A DNA stretch of 47,812 nucleotides from Roseburia porci (GTDB lineage Bacteria; Bacillota; Clostridia; Lachnospirales; Lachnospiraceae): the NCBI RefSeq assembly GCF_009695765.1, contig NZ_VUNI01000022.1, forward strand, positions 1 through 47,812, given 5' to 3'. Position 1 is the first letter of the stretch; every line of letters begins with the position of its first letter. Both the position numbers and the translations under genes were made by a program. Shown piece after piece: positions 6,935-16,328 of this stretch. The notes under the pieces were generated by a model, which was not told where the DNA came from, ran no database searches, and was given only the letters and a program-made list of their open reading frames with translations.

Positions 6935-8509
6935 TTATTCAAACTCAATCGTTCCTGGTGGTTTACTCGTGAGATCATAGAATACACGGTTAACCCCTTT
7001 GACTTCGTTGATGATGCGGCTCATAACGGTCTGAAGTACTTCAAACGGGATATCAGCTGCTTCTGCTGTCATGAAGTCTACGGTTGTAACTGCACGAAGT
7101 GCGACGGCATAGTCATAGGTTCTCTCATCGCCCATTACGCCTACGGAACGCATGTTAGTCAGTGCTGCAAAATACTGGTTTGGCATCCAGGCTGGTGCCT
7201 TTCCGTTCTCTTTTGTATATGCTGCAACTGCTTTGTCTACCTCTTCGCGATAGATGGCATCTGCGTCCTGTACGATACGTACCTTGTCCGCAGTAACTTC
7301 TCCGATAATACGGATTCCAAGTCCCGGACCTGGGAAAGGCTGACGGAATACAAGGTTCTCCGGAATTCCAAGTTCAAGTCCTGCTTTGCGGACCTCATCC
7401 TTGAAGAGGTTGCGAAGTGGCTCGATGATCTCCTTGAAATCAACGTAATCCGGGAGTCCTCCTACGTTGTGATGGGATTTTATCACTGCGGATTCTCCGC
7501 CAAGACCACTTTCTACAACATCTGGATAGATGGTTCCCTGTGCAAGGAAATCAACTGCTCCGATCTTTTTGGCCTCTTCTTCGAAGACACGGATGAATTC
7601 TTCTCCGATGATCTTACGTTTTGCTTCCGGCTCGGTTACACCGGCAAGTTTGCCATAATATCTCTCCTGTGCGTTAACACGAATGAAGTTTAAGTCAAAC
7701 TGGCCATCTGGTCCGAATACGCTTTCTACCTCATCGCCTTCGTTCTTACGAAGAAGGCCGTGATCTACGAATACACAGGTAAGCTGTTTACCGATTGCTC
7801 TGGATAAAAGTCCTGCTGCAACAGATGAATCTACACCGCCTGATAAAGCTAACAGTACTTTTCCATCTCCAACTTTCTCGCGGATCTCTTTGATCGTATT
7901 CTCGACAAAGGAATCCATTCTCCATGTTCCAGCACATCCGCATACACCTCTTACGAAGTTGTGAAGCATTTTACTTCCCTCTTCGGTGTGAAGTACTTCC
8001 GGATGGAACTGGATTGCAAAAAGCTTTTTGTCTCTATTCTCAGCTGCTGCAACCGGACAGTCTGCAGTATGTGCAGAAATTTCAAATCCCGGAGCGGCTT
8101 TTGAAATATAATCAAAATGGCTCATCCAGCAGATTGTAGTTGGTTTGACATTTCCGAATAATGGGGATGTAGTGTCTACCATGACTTCTGTTTTACCATA
8201 CTCACGAACCGGTGCCTTTTCTACTTTTCCGCCTAACACGTGCATCATTAACTGTGCACCGTAGCAGAGACCTAATACCGGGATTCCAAGCTCGAATAAT
8301 TCTTTGGTATAAGTCGGTGAATCCGGCTCATAGCAGCTGTTCGGTCCGCCGGTCAGAATGATTCCCTTTGGATTCATGGCTTTGATCTGCTCGATATCCG
8401 TTCTGTAGGAATAGATTTCACAGTAAACATTGCATTCTCTGACACGTCGCGCAACCAGCTGGTTATACTGACCGCCAAAGTCAATGACGATTACTTTTTC
8501 CTGATCCAT
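6935..8509 (-). CDS. guaA: GMP synthase (glutamine-hydrolysing)
   Basis: This 524-residue enzyme converts XMP, glutamine and ATP to GMP in the cytosol, the last step of guanine nucleotide synthesis. The class I amidotransferase domain carries the triad C82 in GLCYGAQ, with H169 and E171 in QFHPEV. The ATP pyrophosphatase domain has the P-loop SGGVDSS at 223-229, and the C-terminal dimerisation domain contains [12 protein letters not shown]. Length and end are normal, so integration of the neighbouring element has not truncated it. It has its own consensus promoter and a short leader without a purine riboswitch. Its 3' end, at 6935, faces the mobile element, as expected for an element using guaA as target. 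Confidence 0.97.
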   Translation of the reverse strand: MDQEKVIVIDFGGQYNQLVARRVRECNVYCEIYSYRTDIEQIKAMNPKGIILTGGPNSCYEPDSPTYTKELFELGIPVLGLCYGAQLMMHVLGGKVEKAPVREYGKTEVMVDTTSPLFGNVKPTTICWMSHFDYISKAAPGFEISAHTADCPVAAAENRDKKLFAIQFHPEVLHTEEGSKMLHNFVRGVCGCAGTWRMDSFVENTIKEIREKVGDGKVLLALSGGVDSSVAAGLLSRAIGKQLTCVFVDHGLLRKNEGDEVESVFGPDGQFDLNFIRVNAQERYYGKLAGVTEPEAKRKIIGEEFIRVFEEEAKKIGAVDFLAQGTIYPDVVESGLGGESAVIKSHHNVGGLPDYVDFKEIIEPLRNLFKDEVRKAGLELGIPENLVFRQPFPGPGLGIRIIGEVTADKVRIVQDADAIYREEVDKAVAAYTKENGKAPAWMPNQYFAALTNMRSVGVMGDERTYDYAVALRAVTTVDFMTAEAADIPFEVLQTVMSRIINEVKGVNRVFYDLTSKPPGTIEFE

Positions 8510-8551
8510 TGATAGTTTTCCTCCTATTTTATGTGCATTACTATTATTCCT

Positions 8552-8580
8552 ATTATAAAGAAGGATTTTAACATTGACAA
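8552..8580 (-). promoter_or_regulatory. guaA promoter
   Basis: On the minus strand TTGTCA (complement of 8575-8580) and TATAAT (complement of 8552-8557) are separated by 17 bases. The start site would be about 35 bases before the guaA ATG, with AGGAGG in between. Confidence 0.85.
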
Positions 8581-8648
8581 CCCCTAACCGTATGTTTTCC
8601 TTGCAGATCTCATATTCCTACACCCTCTGGGCTTTTACGGAATGCCAT

Positions 8649-9110
8649 TTATTTTCTGTCAAATATGCAGGCAAAAATTCTTCGCACTACAGGTCCTGCA
8701 AAAAAGATCTGCCAGAAAAATGCCATTGGAAAATTCAAAACAGTTTTCTGGAACCAGACTGCAATCAGTTCTGCTCCCGGATGACTGAAAAGAATGGTGG
8801 CAACCAGACTCATGGTCGGGCACATAAGACATACCGTAACGGATGAGATGGCAAGAACGATCTCGTACTGTTTTGCATTTTGAGGATCTACGATTCCAAA
8901 TGTAATCTTTTTTGCCAGCCCTCCATATAAGAAAAAGTCGAGTACAAAAGCGACCGGTCCCATGATTACAAGCTCATGGAATGCAAGTAAAAATACTTCG
9001 TTTGTCATTCCTCCCTTGTTTAATGCAATGTTGTAGCAGATCATTGCATACACCATGAAAAAGACCATAATGATTGTAAAAATCACATCCTGAAATTTGT
9101 TTTTTGGCAT
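8649..9110 (-). CDS. DUF2798-family membrane protein
   Basis: This 153-residue protein is mostly hydrophobic, with about four membrane helices (near 8-28, 40-62, 83-106 and 118-142). The opening KNKFQDVIFTIIMVFFMVYAMICYN is characteristic of the DUF2798 family of small inner-membrane proteins, whose function is not known. GGAG lies about 9 bases before the ATG. An extended -10 (TGCTATAAT, complement of 9203-9211) stands about 95 bases upstream. It is transcribed away from the MATE gene on its right, so the two share a divergent control region. Confidence 0.75.
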   Translation of the reverse strand: MPKNKFQDVIFTIIMVFFMVYAMICYNIALNKGGMTNEVFLLAFHELVIMGPVAFVLDFFLYGGLAKKITFGIVDPQNAKQYEIVLAISSVTVCLMCPTMSLVATILFSHPGAELIAVWFQKTVLNFPMAFFWQIFFAGPVVRRIFACIFDRK

Positions 9111-9202
9111 TGATAAATTCTCCTTTTATTTTCTTTTTTACGCAAAAAAACAGGACCAGTGATCTTATTGCGATCGCTGTTCCTGCTGCACGTCGTGGGA
9201 TC

Positions 9203-9318
9203 ATTATAGCACAGAGATTTCTTTTTTATAATAGTTGGATTTGTACGAATTTTATATATATTTTCTACTATTTATTATGCATATTCCACTTGACATTCGC
9301 TTTAAATGCTCCTATAAT
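9203..9318. promoter_or_regulatory. Divergent promoters for the DUF2798 and MATE genes
   Basis: Rightward, TTGACA at 9290-9295 and TATAAT at 9313-9318 are 17 bases apart, a full consensus promoter for the MATE gene. Leftward, the minus strand has TATAAT (complement of 9203-9208) preceded by TGC, an extended -10, without a clear -35. Confidence 0.75.
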
Positions 9319-9382
9319 CATTCGGAATTCTTGAATCGGATCATTGAACCTAACGACAATCGAAAGAAAGGAACTGTAATAT

Positions 9383-10789
9383 ATGACTCAGACGCAACAA
9401 ACAAACCCGCTCGGCACGGATAAAATCTCCACTCTGGTCGCCCGCTTTGCGATTCCAAGTATCATTGCGATGCTGGTAAGTGCCGTATACAATATTGCGG
9501 ATCAGCTGTTTATTGGAAATGCTGTGGGAACACTTGGAAATGCGGCAACCAATATCGCTTTTCCTCTTTCCATGCTCTGCACTTCCCTGGCGCTGCTCTT
9601 CGGAATCGGTGGTGCCGCCAGCTTTAATCTTCACATGGGCGCCGGCGACCGTAAGATTGCCCCGAATTTTATCGGCAATTCCATCACCATGCTGATTGCA
9701 ACAGGAACGATTCTTTTTCTTGTGACAGAACTTTTCCTGTCACCGCTTCTTATTGCATTTGGTTCCCCGGCAGACGTGCTTCCTCTTGCCAGACAGTATG
9801 TCAGCATTACTGCCATCGGTTTTCCGTTCCTGATTCTTACCATCGGCAGCGGACATCTGATCCGTGCGGACGGCAGCCCGAAAATGGCGATGATCATGAA
9901 CCTGTCCGGTGCAATCATCAATATTGTTCTGGATGCAGTATTTGTCCTCATTTTCCGCTGGGGTATGTATGGTGCTGCTGCCGCAACCGTCATCGGACAG
10001 ATCATTTCGGCAGTGATTGCACTCTGCTATCTCCGTCACTATCACACAGTGCCCCTTGGCAAATGCCATTTAAAACCGAATGCTCTCTATTTAAAAGAGA
10101 TCTGTTCGCTTGGTATGTCTTCCGGAATTAACCAGATTGCGATGATGATTGTGCAGATTTCCATGAACAACCTGTTAAGATTCTACGGAGCAGCTTCGCC
10201 TTACGGAGAATCCATTCCAATTGCGTGTTCTGGAATTGTAATTAAAGTAAATCAGCTGTATTTTTCCATTATCATTGGTCTTTCCCAGGGTAGTCAGCCA
10301 ATCCAGAGTTTTAACTATGGCGCCAGACAGTATAAACGTGTAAAAGACGCTTACCGCCTTGCCATCACAGTCGGAGCTACAGTGTCGATTATCGCTTTCC
10401 TCTTGTTCCAGTTGTTTCCAAGACAGATTCTTGCAATGTTTGGAACGGGAAGCGCTGAATATTTTGAATTCGGCATCAAATACTTCCGTATTTTCCTGCT
10501 GTTTACCTGGCTGAACTTCCTACAGCCGATTTCGGCAACATTTTTCAGTTCAATTGGAAAAGCCTATAAAGGAACTTTCCTGTCTCTGACCAGACAGATT
10601 TTGTTCCTGCTTCCTCTTGTACTGATTCTTCCACATTTCTTTGGCATTATGGGTGTTTTGTACGCAGGACCGATCGCAGATCTTCTCTCCTTTGCAGTCG
10701 GACTTACCATGGTATTCGATGAGTTCCGCAACATCCGCAAACTCGAACTTGCTCAGGAAGCTGAAGCATCCACAACTCCTGAAATATAA
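9383..10789 (+). CDS. MATE-family multidrug/cation antiporter (MepA-like)
   Basis: This 468-residue protein has about 12 predicted membrane helices in two homologous halves. The opening (LVARFAIPSIIAMLVSAVYNIADQLFIGNAVG) and the conserved GIGGAASFNLHMGAGD are typical of the MepA branch of MATE exporters, which expel cationic drugs using an ion gradient. The ATG is preceded by AAAGGA, and a consensus promoter and a strong terminator frame the gene as a single transcription unit. The substrate cannot be inferred. It differs from the second MATE gene at 37445-38776. Confidence 0.92.
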   Translation: MTQTQQTNPLGTDKISTLVARFAIPSIIAMLVSAVYNIADQLFIGNAVGTLGNAATNIAFPLSMLCTSLALLFGIGGAASFNLHMGAGDRKIAPNFIGNSITMLIATGTILFLVTELFLSPLLIAFGSPADVLPLARQYVSITAIGFPFLILTIGSGHLIRADGSPKMAMIMNLSGAIINIVLDAVFVLIFRWGMYGAAAATVIGQIISAVIALCYLRHYHTVPLGKCHLKPNALYLKEICSLGMSSGINQIAMMIVQISMNNLLRFYGAASPYGESIPIACSGIVIKVNQLYFSIIIGLSQGSQPIQSFNYGARQYKRVKDAYRLAITVGATVSIIAFLLFQLFPRQILAMFGTGSAEYFEFGIKYFRIFLLFTWLNFLQPISATFFSSIGKAYKGTFLSLTRQILFLLPLVLILPHFFGIMGVLYAGPIADLLSFAVGLTMVFDEFRNIRKLELAQEAEASTTPEI

Positions 10790-10797
10790 ATCCAGGC

Positions 10798-10841
10798 AAA
10801 AAGGGCGTGTGAAAACTGTTTCGTTTTCACACGCCCTTTTT
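10798..10841. terminator. Strong bidirectional terminator
   Basis: A 19-bp perfect stem (10798-10816 with 10823-10841, core GGGCGTGTGAAAAC) has a 6-base loop and A/T runs on both sides. It separates the MATE gene from the convergent surface-protein gene. Confidence 0.95.
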
Positions 10842-10862
10842 ATGTACTCTTTTTCGTCTGTA

Positions 10863-12707
10863 TTATGCTCTTTTTTCTTTGATGATCACTCCGATCAGTC
10901 CAATGAAAAGAAGAGATGCAATAACATATAACCATACATATACGTTTGTTTTATCACCGGTTCCCGGAGATGTTGGATTTACATTCTGTGGTGTCTGGGC
11001 TGTTGCTGCCTTCGGCTCAGATGTAAAAATATACGTACTGAAATGGTTGGTAAGGAACGTAACCGTTCCATCCGCATTCACGGTCACATCACATGCGATC
11101 AGTGAATTGTCTGTCTCATTCAGACGGTATACATGAAGTTCATGATCTGCTTCTACCGTAAATGGTGCTGGCACTGTAACTGCAATCATTCCTCCAAGTT
11201 CATGGATTGCTGCATTTGATGCATCTGTTAAATCAAATGCATATACGGCTGTCTGTGAACTTGTTTTTGCAGCTTTTACAGCTGCTATCGCTGCATCGTA
11301 TGCAGTACCACTCTCTAATTTTGTAGAGGTGAGTTTTGCACCTTCCGGGAGAACCTTATTGGTATCGGTAAATGATACCTGACTACTTCCAGCTGCGGAA
11401 GTGCTGGCAGTTGCTGCGGCATCGTCTGTGCCACCGGTTTTGACAACTGTTCCATATGTTTTACCAAACTTCATTTCATAGAGTTCTTCCCATGTTGGTG
11501 CCTTTTTCTCTCTTTCCTCCTCGGATGACTCTACGATGTTCACCGGAATTTTTACCGTATATTCCTGTCCATTTACAGTATATGGAGCTGCAGTCAGCAC
11601 GGTACTTCCGGTTTTCTTTGGAATAATTTGTGAAAAACCATCTCCATTTCCTTCCGCTGCGAAGTTGATCCCGGCATCTGCATGTTCTGCACATGCTTTC
11701 TCAAGTGCGCGCTCCTCCTCAAAACTATAGTATGCTTCCACCAACTTTTTCCCAGCTGTTTCGTCCAAAACTATAACATATCCTTTCAGCACAAAGAAAT
11801 CCGGATCATAAGAACCATATGTCGTCCCCGCATATTCTCTAATTCCTTCCGTGTAGCCTCCTTTGAGTGATTCATACTTGGCTCCGACAAGCTGCTCGAT
11901 ATTTATTTCCGCCGATACTCCGACCTTTAATGTAATCGGATCTGTATAGATCTCAATTGGTTTTGGTTTACTACTATCAGTAGTATCATCTTTCTTGCCT
12001 TCATCTGGCTTAGCATCCGTCGTATCGTCTTTTTTGACGTCCTCAGTCTTTCCAGGCTTCATTGCACAGGCTTCCTCCCAAGTCGGTGCCTTGTCTCTTT
12101 CATCCTCAGATGAGTCTACAATATTAACCGGAACTTTCACTGTATAGTTCTTTTCGGTATTCGGATCGTAATAATTTGAGATGATTTCCGTACTACCTGT
12201 TTTCTTTGGACAAAGATGCACATAAGCGTCACCTGTTCCTTCTTCTGCGAAACTAACTCCCGTATCCTTATTTGCTCTCCATGCATTAATAAATGCATTC
12301 GCCTCTGCCGGTGTATAGTATCCTTGTGCATACTGCTTTCCTGTTGTCTCGTCTATGATTCCGATGAATTCTTTCAGTTCAAAGAATTCTGAGTCATACT
12401 GTCCATAAACAGGTGTTCCATCCGCATCAATCTTGATTCCTGATGAAAAACCACCTTTGAGTGACTCATCCTTATCCGCAACAAGTTTTGGGATAAGTCC
12501 ACTGGTTGATTCCGACGATACACCAACCTTTAATGTGATCGGATTGGTGGTAATCGTTGTCACTTCCGAATCGCTGTCGGTATCAGCCGGTGCTGCTGCC
12601 ACTGTTGGTTCTTCGGTCTCTGCAAATGTCGTCACACCATTCCCCATGGTTAAGGTCATCGACAATGCAAGTATTCCGAAAAATGCTTTTTTCAATGAAT
12701 TTTTCAT
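10863..12707 (-). CDS. Secreted, sortase-anchored protein with two large repeats
   Basis: This 614-residue protein starts with a Sec signal peptide (1-29, likely cleaved near TFAET). Two homologous domains follow: residues 52-221 and 253-419, each opening with DPITLKVGVS or NPITLKVGVS, containing ESLKGG, PKKTGST and VNIV[DE]SSE, and closing with KAPTWEE. A Lys/Asp/Thr-rich linker (222-252) joins them, and a third region spans about 440-570. The end carries SPGTGD (580-585), a 20-residue hydrophobic helix and KEKRA. SPGTG fits the (S/P)PxTG pattern of some clostridial class B-type sortases rather than LPxTG. No sortase gene is in the window. The ligand is unknown. AGGAGG lies 7 bases before the ATG. 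Confidence 0.85.
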   Translation of the reverse strand: MKNSLKKAFFGILALSMTLTMGNGVTTFAETEEPTVAAAPADTDSDSEVTTITTNPITLKVGVSSESTSGLIPKLVADKDESLKGGFSSGIKIDADGTPVYGQYDSEFFELKEFIGIIDETTGKQYAQGYYTPAEANAFINAWRANKDTGVSFAEEGTGDAYVHLCPKKTGSTEIISNYYDPNTEKNYTVKVPVNIVDSSEDERDKAPTWEEACAMKPGKTEDVKKDDTTDAKPDEGKKDDTTDSSKPKPIEIYTDPITLKVGVSAEINIEQLVGAKYESLKGGYTEGIREYAGTTYGSYDPDFFVLKGYVIVLDETAGKKLVEAYYSFEEERALEKACAEHADAGINFAAEGNGDGFSQIIPKKTGSTVLTAAPYTVNGQEYTVKIPVNIVESSEEEREKKAPTWEELYEMKFGKTYGTVVKTGGTDDAAATASTSAAGSSQVSFTDTNKVLPEGAKLTSTKLESGTAYDAAIAAVKAAKTSSQTAVYAFDLTDASNAAIHELGGMIAVTVPAPFTVEADHELHVYRLNETDNSLIACDVTVNADGTVTFLTNHFSTYIFTSEPKAATAQTPQNVNPTSPGTGDKTNVYVWLYVIASLLFIGLIGVIIKEKRA

Positions 12708-12814
12708 ATCTTTCCTCCTCTTTTGTATTCCTGCTCAGGTAATTTTCTGATTCATGATGAATCTAGTAATATTGTACTACTCGCATTGTTAAATTACAAT
12801 AGTTTTTACACATA

Positions 12815-13072
12815 CTATATCATGTGCATATGCGCATATTTTTCTTTTGTGGCGAGTCCACCACGGATATGCCGCTCAGCTTTATTCAGATCCAGAACTT
12901 TTCGGACCTCATGTGCCAGATTCGCATTGATGTGGTCCAGGCGTTCTGTTACATCCTTATGTACCGTGCTCTTGCTGATTCCATAGTGTTTGGCGGCCTG
13001 CCGTACAGTCGCATTGTTTTCAATGATATAAGTTGCAATTTCTACCGCACGCTCTTCAATATATGATTTCAC
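12815..13072 (-). CDS. spoIIID: Sporulation transcriptional regulator SpoIIID
   Basis: The 85-residue product matches SpoIIID along its length: YIEERAVEIATYIIENNATVR, the helix-turn-helix AAKHYGISKSTVHKDVTERL, then NLAHEVRKVLDLNKAERHIRGG and ATKEKY. SpoIIID is a mother-cell DNA-binding protein that represses or activates part of the sigma-E regulon and helps start sigma-K synthesis. The start is GTG at 13072 with AGGGG 7 bases upstream. A sigma-E-type promoter precedes it. Its presence indicates a spore former or a recent descendant of one. Confidence 0.95.
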   Translation of the reverse strand: MKSYIEERAVEIATYIIENNATVRQAAKHYGISKSTVHKDVTERLDHINANLAHEVRKVLDLNKAERHIRGGLATKEKYAHMHMI

Positions 13073-13101
13073 AAAAAAACCCCTGCAATACTTGTTTTTA
13101 C

Positions 13102-13129
13102 ATTGTATGCCGGGGAATTTTTATTATTC
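13102..13129 (-). promoter_or_regulatory. Sigma-E-like promoter of spoIIID
   Basis: On the minus strand GAATAAT (complement of 13123-13129) lies 13 bases before CATACAAT (complement of 13102-13109), matching the known sigma-E -35 and -10 patterns. The start site would lie about 20-25 bases upstream of the GTG. Sigma-E control of spoIIID is established in Bacillus. Confidence 0.7.
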
Positions 13130-13170
13130 TATGTGATTCGAAATCTTTGGAAGCCGTTAAGTGGCCTTTT

Positions 13171-15042
13171 TTAACGGTAATACCGCTTTAATGTCTGAAT
13201 AACTTTCTGAATATCCATCGGTTTCGCCAGATGGGCGTTCATTCCGGCTTCCCTGCATTTCTTAATATCCTCAGAAAATGCATTTGCCGTCATTGCTATG
13301 ATCGGAATACTGGCGGAATCCGCTTTTCCAGACATGCGGATGCGCCGGGTGGCAGTATAGCCGTCCATGACAGGCATCATAAGGTCCATCAGAATTGCAT
13401 CAAAAGAACCAGCCTCACGCTTTTCATAAATATTAAGCGCCTCCTGTCCGTTATCCGCAACGGTAACGACCGCACCCGCGTCCTCTAACAGAAGCTGTGC
13501 AATCTCTACATTCAGTTTGTTATCCTCAACAAGGAGAATCCTCATATTTTCGATGGAACCGTCTTCTACTTTTTCTTCATGAACCGGAATCTCGCTCTCC
13601 GGAACAATTTTGTATGGTATCGTCACTTTGAACGTGCTGCCTTCACCCAGACGGCTATGTACTTCAATCGTTCCTCCCATCTTATCAACGATACTTTTTA
13701 CAATAGACATTCCAAGTCCAACGCCCTGATAAGAACTTCTTGCATCTTTGTGCTCCTGGTAAAACGGGTCAAATATCTTCTTTTGGAACTCCTCACTCAT
13801 CCCAATTCCGTTATCGCGGATCGTACAACTGTAAACAACGGTATCTCCCTGCTTTCCTTCATACTCGATCCTGCCCCAGACTTTGCCGCCAATCTTATTA
13901 TATTTTACTGCGTTGGTTGCAATATTCAGGAAAATCTGCCGCAAATGCAAAGGGCTTCCATAAACATAAGGATACTTGAATACAGACGGGTCATCATCAT
14001 ATTCCAATGTAATTCCCGCATCGGAGGCTTTCATATATACGATTGTAAATACATCTGAGGCAACTTCCCTGATGTCAAAAGGCTCCTGCACAAGCTCCGT
14101 CCCAGGATCTTCCATTTTGCTTAATTCAAGCACATCATTGATCAGAGAAAGCAGATGATTTGCCGCAACTTTTGCTTTCTGGCGGTTCTCTGCCTGAAGT
14201 TTTGCATCATCCGGATAACGGTTGTTGATCTCAATAATGCCTATGATTCCATTTAAAGGTGTACGGATATCGTGGCTCATTCTTGAAAGGAAATCCGATT
14301 TTGCCGCGTTTGCCCGTTCTGCTTCTTTCTTTGCTATTTCCAGTTCTTCCATTGCGTTTTTCAGATCCTTATTTTCCTGAAGCACAGAAATCGTATTTTT
14401 CAACTGATTTGTCTGGATCGCATACATGAAAAAAATGGTGCTGAACACACTTGCAGTCCGTCCAATGCTCCGGATATTAAATGCAACTTCAAGTGCCAGT
14501 GCCAGCATAACGTATCCGACTGCAAGCAGCATGATATTGCTCTCTATCCGTTTTTCAAAAATATGTCTTTGAAAAGCATAACTGACTATGACAAGCATAT
14601 AAAAAACGGTGACAAACTGGCTCACATAGCCAAGCGGACCACAGATGAACTGATTGCAGCTGTTATAAGAATAAGAAATATCCGTAAAAAATGCGGAAAA
14701 TGCGCAGATAACCGCAAACAGCTCTGGAAGCAGGAATAAAATTCTTCTAATCCTGCTCCTCTCTCTTCTGTCAATGATGTGAATCATGCAGTATACGATA
14801 AATGGGCGCAGGGAATATCCGATTGCAGACATCAGAATGCGAAAATACGTCGGATGATCCCAGGACGCTGCCACAAGTTCCAGATCATACGCTGCCATCT
14901 CCAGAAATTCAATTCCACAGATTACAGACAGAATTTTCTTCTCGCCTTTTTCAATCGTATCATTTTTCAGTAATGCAATAATCAAAAACAGCAGTCCCAT
15001 CACAGGCGCCAGATTATATTCTATGAATGTCTCAAGAGTCAT
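13171..15042 (-). CDS. Membrane-bound hybrid sensor histidine kinase
   Basis: This 623-residue protein begins with about seven hydrophobic helices (residues 10-210) and no large extracellular domain. A short coiled coil (220-250) leads to HisKA with phospho-acceptor H257 in MSHDIRTPLNG, then HATPase_c with N-box N373/N377, G1 DNGIG (410-414) and G2 GVGLGMS (440-446). A receiver domain (about 500-618) has the acidic pair near E506/D507, phospho-acceptor D553 in LMDLMMP and K605 in LAKPMD. No separate response regulator or output gene is adjacent, so the phosphorelay partner is elsewhere. The gene lies directly upstream of spoIIID on the same strand, but a role in sporulation is only a guess. 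Confidence 0.9.
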   Translation of the reverse strand: MTLETFIEYNLAPVMGLLFLIIALLKNDTIEKGEKKILSVICGIEFLEMAAYDLELVAASWDHPTYFRILMSAIGYSLRPFIVYCMIHIIDRRERSRIRRILFLLPELFAVICAFSAFFTDISYSYNSCNQFICGPLGYVSQFVTVFYMLVIVSYAFQRHIFEKRIESNIMLLAVGYVMLALALEVAFNIRSIGRTASVFSTIFFMYAIQTNQLKNTISVLQENKDLKNAMEELEIAKKEAERANAAKSDFLSRMSHDIRTPLNGIIGIIEINNRYPDDAKLQAENRQKAKVAANHLLSLINDVLELSKMEDPGTELVQEPFDIREVASDVFTIVYMKASDAGITLEYDDDPSVFKYPYVYGSPLHLRQIFLNIATNAVKYNKIGGKVWGRIEYEGKQGDTVVYSCTIRDNGIGMSEEFQKKIFDPFYQEHKDARSSYQGVGLGMSIVKSIVDKMGGTIEVHSRLGEGSTFKVTIPYKIVPESEIPVHEEKVEDGSIENMRILLVEDNKLNVEIAQLLLEDAGAVVTVADNGQEALNIYEKREAGSFDAILMDLMMPVMDGYTATRRIRMSGKADSASIPIIAMTANAFSEDIKKCREAGMNAHLAKPMDIQKVIQTLKRYYR

Positions 15043-15185
15043 ATTGTTCCTTTCCTATATATTGTCCATAAATTTCTGAATATTTATCTAAATTATATAT
15101 TTTTTCGTTACATTTTACAATATTTTTACTCTGTATTCTATCATTTTTAAATTGCATTCTCCTGGTAAAACATCATGCGAAATCC

Positions 15186-15256
15186 TTGCACCGGCCCCAT
15201 TTTTCCTGTATACTACACCCATATCTTTCTATAGACGATCCCGTTTAACGGAATCG
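15186..15256 (+). promoter_or_regulatory. Promoter and leader palindrome of the trigger-factor-like gene
   Basis: TTGCAC at 15186-15191 and TATACT at 15209-15214 are 17 bases apart. Just after the likely start site lies a near-perfect palindrome, CGATCCCGTT at 15236-15245 with AACGGAATCG at 15247-15256 (one mismatch). It could be an operator or an mRNA-stabilising hairpin. Confidence 0.6.
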
Positions 15257-15283
15257 AAATAATTCAGGAAATGAGGACAGATT

Positions 15284-16249
15284 ATGGATATTTTATTAGG
15301 TCAGTATAAAGGACTGAAAGCAACCATCCCATTTATTTCATACACAGAGGATGATGTAAATTCACAGATTGCTTCCCTGCTTGCAGGCAACCCTGCACGC
15401 GTGGAGAAAGACGGTGCTGTAGAAATGGGTGACACCGCGGTCATCGACTACGAAGGTTTCAAGGACGATGTTCCATTTGAAGGCGGAAAAGCCGAGAAAT
15501 ACCCGCTTGGAATCGGTTCCGGTTCATTTATTCCGGGCTTTGAAGAGCAGATTGTCGGAATGAAAGTCGGTGAAAGCCGCGACATCAACCTTTCCTTCCC
15601 AGAACAGTATCATGCTCCGGATCTTGCTGGAAAAGCCGTTGTGTTCAAAGTAAAACTTCACCAGATCTACAACGAGAAACCAGCTGAACTCAATGATGAG
15701 TTCGTTGTTTCCTTAAATATTCCGGAAGTGAATACTGTAGACGGATTAAAAGATCATATCAAAGAATACCTCGATTATCAGGTTCAGATGAAAAAAGACG
15801 ATGCTGCGCGCGAACAGATCTATGATCAGGTTCTTGCAAACTGCTCCTGCCTTCTTGCTCCGGCTGCAATCGAAGCAGCAATCGATATGCAGATGAAGCA
15901 GATGGCTGCCCAGCTTGCCCAGCAGGGAATTCCTTTCGAGCAGTATCTTCAGATGATGGGTAAGACCAAAGAGTCTTTCCGCGAAGAAGTAAAACCTCAT
16001 GCAGCAAAACAGGCAAAGCTTGAGGCCATTCTCGATGAGATCATCAAAGCAGAAAAACTTACCGTATCCGATGAAGAAATCGATGCACAGTATGAACTGA
16101 TCGCTCAGAATTACGGTCAGCCGATCGATGTGGTAAAACAGGTGCTTCCAAAAGCACAGTTAAAACTGGATCTTCTTCACATGAAAGCTTCCCAGCTGAT
16201 CATGGATGCTGCGGAAATCATTATGGAAGAAGAAAAAGCAGAAGCTTAA
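15284..16249 (+). CDS. Trigger-factor-like FKBP peptidyl-prolyl isomerase without ribosome-binding domain
   Basis: The 321-residue product aligns with the second and third domains of trigger factor. The FKBP-type isomerase domain (about 30-130: GDTAVIDYEGF, GGKAEKYPLGIGSGSFIPGFEEQIVGM) is followed by the helical substrate-binding C-domain (about 150-315). The N-terminal ribosome-docking domain of about 110 residues, with its GFRxGKxP signature, is absent. The ATG at 15284 follows GAGGA, and the promoter is too close upstream to allow a longer N-terminus. It is therefore a complete short protein, not a truncated annotation. It is probably a cytosolic chaperone that does not dock at the tunnel exit. 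A full tig is presumably elsewhere. Confidence 0.88.
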   Translation: MDILLGQYKGLKATIPFISYTEDDVNSQIASLLAGNPARVEKDGAVEMGDTAVIDYEGFKDDVPFEGGKAEKYPLGIGSGSFIPGFEEQIVGMKVGESRDINLSFPEQYHAPDLAGKAVVFKVKLHQIYNEKPAELNDEFVVSLNIPEVNTVDGLKDHIKEYLDYQVQMKKDDAAREQIYDQVLANCSCLLAPAAIEAAIDMQMKQMAAQLAQQGIPFEQYLQMMGKTKESFREEVKPHAAKQAKLEAILDEIIKAEKLTVSDEEIDAQYELIAQNYGQPIDVVKQVLPKAQLKLDLLHMKASQLIMDAAEIIMEEEKAEA

Positions 16250-16269
16250 TCTCCTGCTTTTTTACATGC

Positions 16270-16307
16270 AAAAACGGATAGAAGCGTTCCTGCCTCTATC
16301 CGTTTTT
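16270..16307. terminator. Bidirectional terminator
   Basis: AAAAACGGATAGA at 16270-16282 pairs with TCTATCCGTTTTT at 16295-16307. It separates the isomerase gene from the convergent ugp operon and has A and T runs on both flanks. Confidence 0.9.
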
Positions 16308-16328
16308 TATGATTGATTCTAAAATCTT

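Noticed and set aside
8510-8580. Purine riboswitch upstream of guaA
   Set aside because: The leader after the promoter is only about 35 bases, too short for a purine aptamer.
13154-13177. Terminator of the hybrid kinase gene
   Set aside because: CCGTTAA/TTAACGG can pair, but no T run follows on the coding strand and the loop is long.
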